A stretch of DNA of 64,000 nucleotides from Gnetum montanum (taxonomy: Eukaryota > Streptophyta > Gnetopsida > Gnetales > Gnetaceae): assembly GCA_015680685.1 (NCBI GenBank), contig MNCI01007578.1:483313-547312 (forward strand), in the 5' to 3' direction. Of this stretch, positions 58,646-64,000 are shown piece after piece. The translations under genes were made by a program, and so were the position numbers. Each line of letters begins with the position of its first letter. Position 1 is the first letter of the stretch. The notes under the pieces are model-generated. The model was not told the origin of the DNA. It did no database searches and saw only the letters and a list, made by a program, of their open reading frames with translations.

Positions 58646-58993
58646 TGTTGGCCATAGTTATCATGATAAATTTAGGCCATGGTTATCATGCTAAAATTTA
58701 GCTATGGTTATTAAAATAGAAAGTGGTTATCATTAGTTATTTAAGGGTCCCTTCATTAATATAAAAGGGACCTCCCTCACCTCAATTCAGATCCATCACA
58801 TACATCCCCTTTCCATCCCACTCTTACATTCTCCTGTTGCATGAGAGAGAGGCTTCTTCTTGTTCTCTCCTTGTGATGAAGAGAGAAGCTTGTTATTCCC
58901 ATTTCTGATAATAAGATCCTTCTACATTTGCATGTGGTTCCATTGCTCTTTATTTTCATCTCATTTCATATTTTACTGCCAGATTTGCTAACA
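58646..58993 (+). repeat. Copia 3' LTR
   Basis: TG...CA ends with a TATA-like TATAAAAGG near 58761. The following GACTC may be one half of a duplication. No 5' partner is seen. Confidence 0.65.
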
Positions 58994-59839
58994 GACTCTA
59001 TACGGAAGTGTGTTGCAAGCAAAATTCTAAAGAAGGATCTTCTCCGTCATTATGCGCTACACTCCAGATTGTGAGATCAAAGAAATAATATAAAAAAACA
59101 TTATCAGTTTTAATAAAGGCAAGTAGAACAATGGTATGCATTTGGAATAATATAAGAAAATTTGTGATGCGTTGTCTTACACGTAGCCTGGTAATCTCTC
59201 CCGTTTGCCGAATGCTAGATGTACCTGGCCTTGAAAGAAAACATTTTGTAATTTCATGTAATTTGCTACATTGTTAATGAGAAAGTCTTTTTTTCTTCTT
59301 TACCTTTTGTTAAGAATAAAGTTGCAAGTTCAAGTTCAATGAGAAAGGTATTGTTTCTAAGAATAATAGATGGGATGTTTTATTGTCTTTTTAATAAAAA
59401 TTATATTTTAGTAAAAAATTAAAAATAAAATTTTCTTAAGTCCTTTTGATTTAGCTAAAAAATTTTCTTACATTTACAATTTTAGAGTATATTGAACTTG
59501 TTTTTAGACATTGAAAAACATGATTTTACAACTTACTATGGAAAATAGGTATGAATGATTTTTACATGGAATAGAAAGTCATGGCACCAACTCTATTGAG
59601 TAGTCAGCACCACTATTAGGCATAGACCCTCAAACCGGTGGCGTACTTTTTCTCAATAATGCCATTAAAAAACTCTACTAAGATGAACAACAAATTAATG
59701 TATCAAAAATACTATTTTCATATGTAGAATTTAAGAAAATAGATACACACACTTAAACAATGATATAAAGCTATTTGTTGATTAATTTTACTTTTATAGC
59801 TTACTTTTAATACTTTATGAGAATAGACTTTTTTAGGAA
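58994..59839. other. AT-rich DNA without an identified feature
   Basis: No reading frame or motif recognised. Confidence 0.3.
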
Positions 59840-61650
59840 TCTATAAAGAAATTAAAGGTCTTTGTGGTCAGTCATCAAAGTGAACTCCTTGAGCAACAAA
59901 TAATGCCTTCAATAATTGATTTCTTGAATAGTAGCATATGATTCCTTCTCATACACACTGTATTTTTCCTTTGACTTATTTTGTTTTTCTGAAAAGAACA
60001 CATGAAGTTCTTCTTGTGAAAGCACCCCTCTAATAGTAAGTCCACTTGCATTCACCTCCACTAGAGCCTATGAAAATTTGGTATTGCAAGTATTAGTTCA
60101 CATGTTATTTTTGCTCTCAACTAGTTAAAGCTCCTTTGGGTTTCATAACCCCACCTAAAATCTTGACATTTCTTAATTAAAGCAAACATAGGCCATGATA
60201 TACCACTAAAATTTTTGATGAACCGTCTATAAAAACCTGCCAAACCAAAAATTGATCTTTTCAATAGTTCTAAAAATTGGCCAATATTTAATAGTTTTCA
60301 CCTTAGTAACTTCTATCTTGATTTGATTTTTGGAAATCGCATGTCCCAAGTATGTGATCTTCCTCTTAAATGAGTGGCTTTTCTTCACATTGATCACTAA
60401 TCGTGCCTTCAATTTGAGAACTGGATTCCTCAAATGTTCCAAGTGCTTTTCCTTATTGCAAATATACATCAAAATATCATCAAAGTAGACAATACAACAC
60501 TTACCAATCAAATCCTTTAGAACATCATACATTAACCTCATGAATGTGGTAGGAGCATTTGTGAGCCCAAAGGGCATCACCAACACCTCAAACAATCCAT
60601 CTATTATCTTGAAAGTGGTCTTCCATTCATCGCTAAGCCTAATTTGAATTTTATAGCACCTACTTTTCAAATTAATTTGGCTAAAAATCTCTGCATTGGT
60701 AAGTACATCAAGGATATTAACATCCTTGAAATAGATTTACCTATAACTCATTGTTATCTTATTCATAGTCCTTGAGTCAATGCACATCCCCTATTCGTTG
60801 CTATTCTTCTTTGGTATGAGCACTACTAAAACTACATAAGGAGAGACTTATTTCCTCACAAAGCCATTTGTAAGTCACTCCTTTGCTTTTCTTTGCAATT
60901 CACCACTATGATTTAGTACAATCTAGTATGCTCTCTCATTTAGAATGGTAGCACTACGAATGAAGTCACTTTGGTGCTAAACATTCCTCATTGGTAGCAA
61001 TACATCCATGAATACATTGGAAAATTGCTCCTTCAAGCATAACATTCTTGTTGGAAATCTACCCACAACACCATGGTTAGAAGTAATAGTTGATATAATC
61101 ACAAAACCAAAGCTGGCCTTATCATGTTCCTTACTGTATTCTCTCTTCCCAAGAAGAATTAAGGAAACATGAAGTGAAGTTTGCTGCCTCACTTATTTAG
61201 TAGTCATAGGAATCAACTAATGGACTTCATCTTTTCTTACTATACTTCACATATTTCTTGCCCCCATCAAATTGAGCACCATTATCAAAATTCCAAGGCC
61301 TTCCAAGAATTACATTAGCACAATCAATTGGTAACACATCACATTTTACAACATCATGAAAAACTCCCAATTTTTAACTTCAAAACATATTACTTCCTTA
61401 ACTTTTGAGAGATCTTTAAACAACTAATGCACTTTGTAGGTCTAAGCTGAGGATATGTTACTAAACTCAACTTAGTAACTGTCCTAGAGGAAATAACATT
61501 TTCTTAAGCTCCTCCATCAATTAAAATATGAATCTATTCCTCACTAATCAAGCATCTAGCCCCAATCCTAAACAAAACTTTCCTTGTTAGATGGTCTTCT
61601 CTATTCACATTCCCCATCATTATATATGAATTCAATTAATTTTTTTATTC
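59840..61650 (-). mobile_element. Chromovirus-like Ty3/gypsy pol fragment
   Basis: On the - strand from the right: a protease (about 61610-61230) with ILIDGGA, SSRTVTKLSL and a HILLGRPW-like piece; RT (60670-60227) with IQIRLSDEWKTTFK, GLFEVLVMPFGLTNAPTTF, CCIVYFDDILMY and ITYLGHAIS; and an RNase H start (about 60100-59860) with SVYEKESYAT and a TDH near 59860. The EWKTAFKT...FGLSNAPSTFM style is that of plant chromoviruses. Integrase and chromodomain are missing, and gag was not found. A different lineage from the OTA elements. Confidence 0.8.
60227..60670 (-). pseudogene. Chromovirus RT
   Basis: A 147-codon open stretch with the palm motif FDD (IVYFDDILMYI). It ends at GRFL, beyond which frames are broken. 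Confidence 0.8.
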
Positions 61651-63300
61651 AATTTTAGGAGCATTAGTGTTGTTGCCTACTTCTAACACTAAAAGGGAAT
61701 GTTGTATGAAGGTCAAGCCTCCTAGCACAAGTTAAGACTACTGTAGCAGAATTGGAATCAACTTTACCATAGGGAACAACTTTAATAAAATTTTCTTAGG
61801 TGGTTTACTAGTATTTGGTACCACCAAGGCACAGATTCCCCTAAATAGCCTCTATTGATGTTTAATAAGCTAAAAATAACTCGAGGTATATAATACACAA
61901 GAGTCATTTAGGCAAACAAGAAGATCAAACTTAAGGATTTTTTGTCTTATATGTAATTGATATCTATCCCATCTAGTTGTCTTTTAGCATGATTTAAAAG
62001 AATTGAATAGCTTTCCTATAAGTCTAGCTTTTGTTTCTTACTCAACATACATATAATAAATGGATGGTTTTTACAGAAAACATCAATCTTAGATTCTAAA
62101 CTATCTGCTAGCTAAATTCCTAAAGTAAAATCACAAAAACTTTGCTGAACAGAGCAAGAAATTGAGGAAACAAAATTATTCATAAAGTTCAAAAATACAT
62201 GAAGATGACAATAATTCTGTGCTAGACTAGTTAATGATTGATACTAATAAAAGCTATCTCATCCAACTAGAATAACAAAAATAAGCTTAAGCTCATCTCA
62301 CAGAGAAAATAGCCTATTTCAAAACTAACAATCCATTGACGTGTGACTATGTAGCTTTCAAGCTAAATAAAAAGGAAAAGCTAATTAACTACAAATAAAA
62401 GCTAAAAGACAAAGCCAAAAGACAAAGCTAAAAGAGATAGAAGAACCTGTTTAAAATGCCATTATGTTGAACATTCTTTACAATTTTATTTTTGATCTCC
62501 TAAATGTGATCTTCCCCTTCTTGGTTGGAATCCTTTAATAAATCTACTCTAGGCTTTATATAGTAGCCTTTGGTAGTTACAACCATTATAGAAATTAAAA
62601 GCTACAGTTACATCATGTCCTGTTTATATAATTGCAGGGTAATGAATAACTATTCTATTTAATAAATCCCCTCATTCTTCAAATTTGTAGCCCCTTAATT
62701 GGTAATTATCATGATTTAGGAAAACTTTTATCAACCTAATTTAGAGAGATTTAATTAGCCTGATTCATTGTATTTCTTTAAGACTTATTCAACACTCATT
62801 CTTCCCATAACTAATTTAGTTGTGAAATTCATTAAAATCGATTCAGTTAGGATGTGTGTTAAAACTGTCAAAGTAGCTCCTATGTAGGTTTAAACTTTAA
62901 TTCGAGCTTTTACTCAATGATTTTAGCCATGATACTAGTAACTGTCATCAACAAATAGTAATGGATTACTGTTAGCTCTTAGTTCAATTCTCAAGTTTCA
63001 TACTTTATGTTCCATTTCTGCCAATTCAACTATTACTTCTTTGAGCTTTAATGGTGGCTTCATGCTTTAATGAAATCTTTGGACTTCAGTTTCTGAACTC
63101 TATGGCTAGAAATCTATCCCTTGTTCTTCAGCTTACTATTCAACTTTAGCTTAAGGTGTAAAGCAATTTAGCCTCTTCTTATTGCCAATACAAACTTTCA
63201 GAGCTATCATTTTGACTCTACAAATTCACTTCTTTGACGTAGTTGGTATGGCAGAGATTTTAGGCTCTTGGTAGCTATTTTTTTAATTTGCAAGTTCTCT
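61651..63300 (-). other. LTR-like flank of the chromovirus fragment
   Basis: Words near 61800-61850 (CACCAAGGCACAGATTCCCC) recur in the left end of the nested element at 36903-39634. A reversed TATA (GCTTTATATAG) lies near 62552. I infer a decayed LTR in - orientation; boundaries could not be set. Confidence 0.35.
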
Positions 63301-63870
63301 TTTAGATGAGTTGACATGACAAAGCTAAAGTGGTGGAGTTGTAGGGTTGATGTGCTAGATGGAGCTATTTAGATGGGGTTTTACCATTTAGATGAAAGTG
63401 TGCCTTAGCTTTAATTCCTATTTAAGCTATTTTTGGGCCCTCTAGCACATATGTGTGTGAAGCTTATTTGCAGACATATTTTTCATCTAGATGGAAATTT
63501 CATTTTATATCTAGATGCCAACGTGGCAAAATGATGACATGGCAAAGCGTGTTGATGTGGCAGATGAGACATATTTGCACTAGATGAAACTATGCACTTC
63601 ATCTATTTGCTGATGTGGTAGATGCTATTGTGGCATAAGAAGCGTGTTGACTATAGATGAGAAAATGAGTTTCATCTAGTTATTGCACATGCTGATGTAA
63701 TGTTGCTGATATGGCAAATGAGGTTAGCTAGATGGAATTCTTTCATCTAGATGAAAATGCTTCTAGCTTAAATTTTTTACCAAATCCGAATGTTGATGTG
63801 GCATAGCATTGATGTGATAGAGTATAAGAGCTCAAACAACTTTTCTTTCTTTCATCTAGAGGGAAGTTGA
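63300..63870. repeat. CATCTAGATG / GATGTGGCA repeat array
   Basis: The 10-bp palindrome CATCTAGATG occurs at about 63485 and 63740 with many near-copies (TCATCTAG, TAGATGAAA, TAGATGGA), mixed with GATGTGGCA/GACATGGCA words. Copies are irregularly spaced. Confidence 0.6.
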
Positions 63871-63923
63871 TTGAAACACCACAAAATTTTGGCAACACTT
63901 CCAAACAACTTCAGAGCCTCTGA

Positions 63924-64000
63924 AATGGCTTCAAGCAGACCACCATGGAGTAAGAAAGATTCTCCTGGAGCCCACAGATCACGACGACAAGTGTCGGTGT
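63924..64000 (+). CDS. Possible 5' end of a gene running off the window
   Basis: From an ATG at 63924 the frame reads MASSRPPWSKKDSPGAHRS and stays open to the window edge. It is GC-richer than the preceding DNA, but only about 25 codons are visible. No function can be given; it may be chance. Confidence 0.25.

Larger units (their letters stand above)
57640..58993 (+). mobile_element. Ty1/copia fragment with internal deletion, with 3' LTR
   Basis: Integrase C-terminal end (GKPAIYSHLHTFGS, RKCIFLGYADGVKGYRLW), then after a deletion the RT part (FLHGDLEEEIYMLQPEGF, LNKSLYGL, then LYVDDMSVV, LGMQI). A purine-rich tract at about 58632-58645 precedes an LTR (58646-58993), TGTTGGCCATAG...GCTAACA, 348 bp. 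The 5' half of the element is missing. Confidence 0.8.

Noticed and set aside
1-64000. CRISPR arrays, operons or prokaryotic systems
   Set aside because: Nothing of the kind; the repeats are irregular and the genes are eukaryotic with introns and LTR elements.

Overview
The window looks like nuclear DNA from a seed plant with a large, repeat-filled, AT-rich genome. A gymnosperm is a reasonable guess, because genes are sparse, one intron is 5.6 kb and most retrotransposons are old and decayed, but the species cannot be named from sequence alone. No bacterial or organellar features were seen. Two host genes are supported. One is a DUF247-family membrane protein on the + strand with an intronless coding region (10300-12189). 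The other is a split DNL/Zim17-type zinc-ribbon protein on the + strand, probably plastid-targeted, with coding exons at 50388-50606, 50684-50812 and 56430-56519.

Nearly everything else is retrotransposon. The dominant family is a Ty3/gypsy lineage resembling the Athila/Tat (OTA) clade. It has gag, protease, RT, RNase H and integrase, a PBS of the TGG-GCCGTTG-GGGGA type, no chromodomain seen, and about 1.9 kb of non-coding DNA between integrase and the 3' LTR. Copies by position: a + strand copy whose 5' end lies left of the window (pol to about 2570, 3' LTR 4758-5636); gag and LTR remnants at 5690-7499; a truncated copy with its LTR at 13924-15553, which holds a nested solo LTR (14513-15272); an almost complete - strand copy at 17370-27358 (TSD CCTTC); and a more decayed - strand copy at 31317-44069 (TSD TTCAT), itself interrupted by another TG...CA element at 36903-39634 (TSD ACTAT).

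The 17370-27358 element landed inside an L1-type LINE. The LINE reverse transcriptase reads up to 27359 on one side and resumes at 17369 on the other. A second, different LINE with an AP-type endonuclease and RT lies at about 27450-30060 (-), and an L1-type RT fragment lies at about 7504-8790 (+). A Ty1/copia fragment with an internal deletion (57640-58993) and a chromovirus-like gypsy pol fragment (59840-61650, -) lie downstream of the zinc-ribbon gene. Short tRNA-like SINE candidates recur at six places.

The most interesting pattern is in the LTRs. Each subfamily carries a different palindromic or inverted short motif, often repeated, next to its TATA box on the upstream (U3) side: GCGATATCGC in one, TGACGTCA in another, a near-perfect 42-bp palindrome in a third, and AATATC/GATATT runs in a fourth. 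The internal structure is otherwise shared. The non-coding 3' region also keeps a block conserved in three diverged copies and a second purine tract resembling the PPT. These look like fast-changing promoter modules and an uncharacterised conserved RNA or DNA element. Both claims rest on by-eye comparison.
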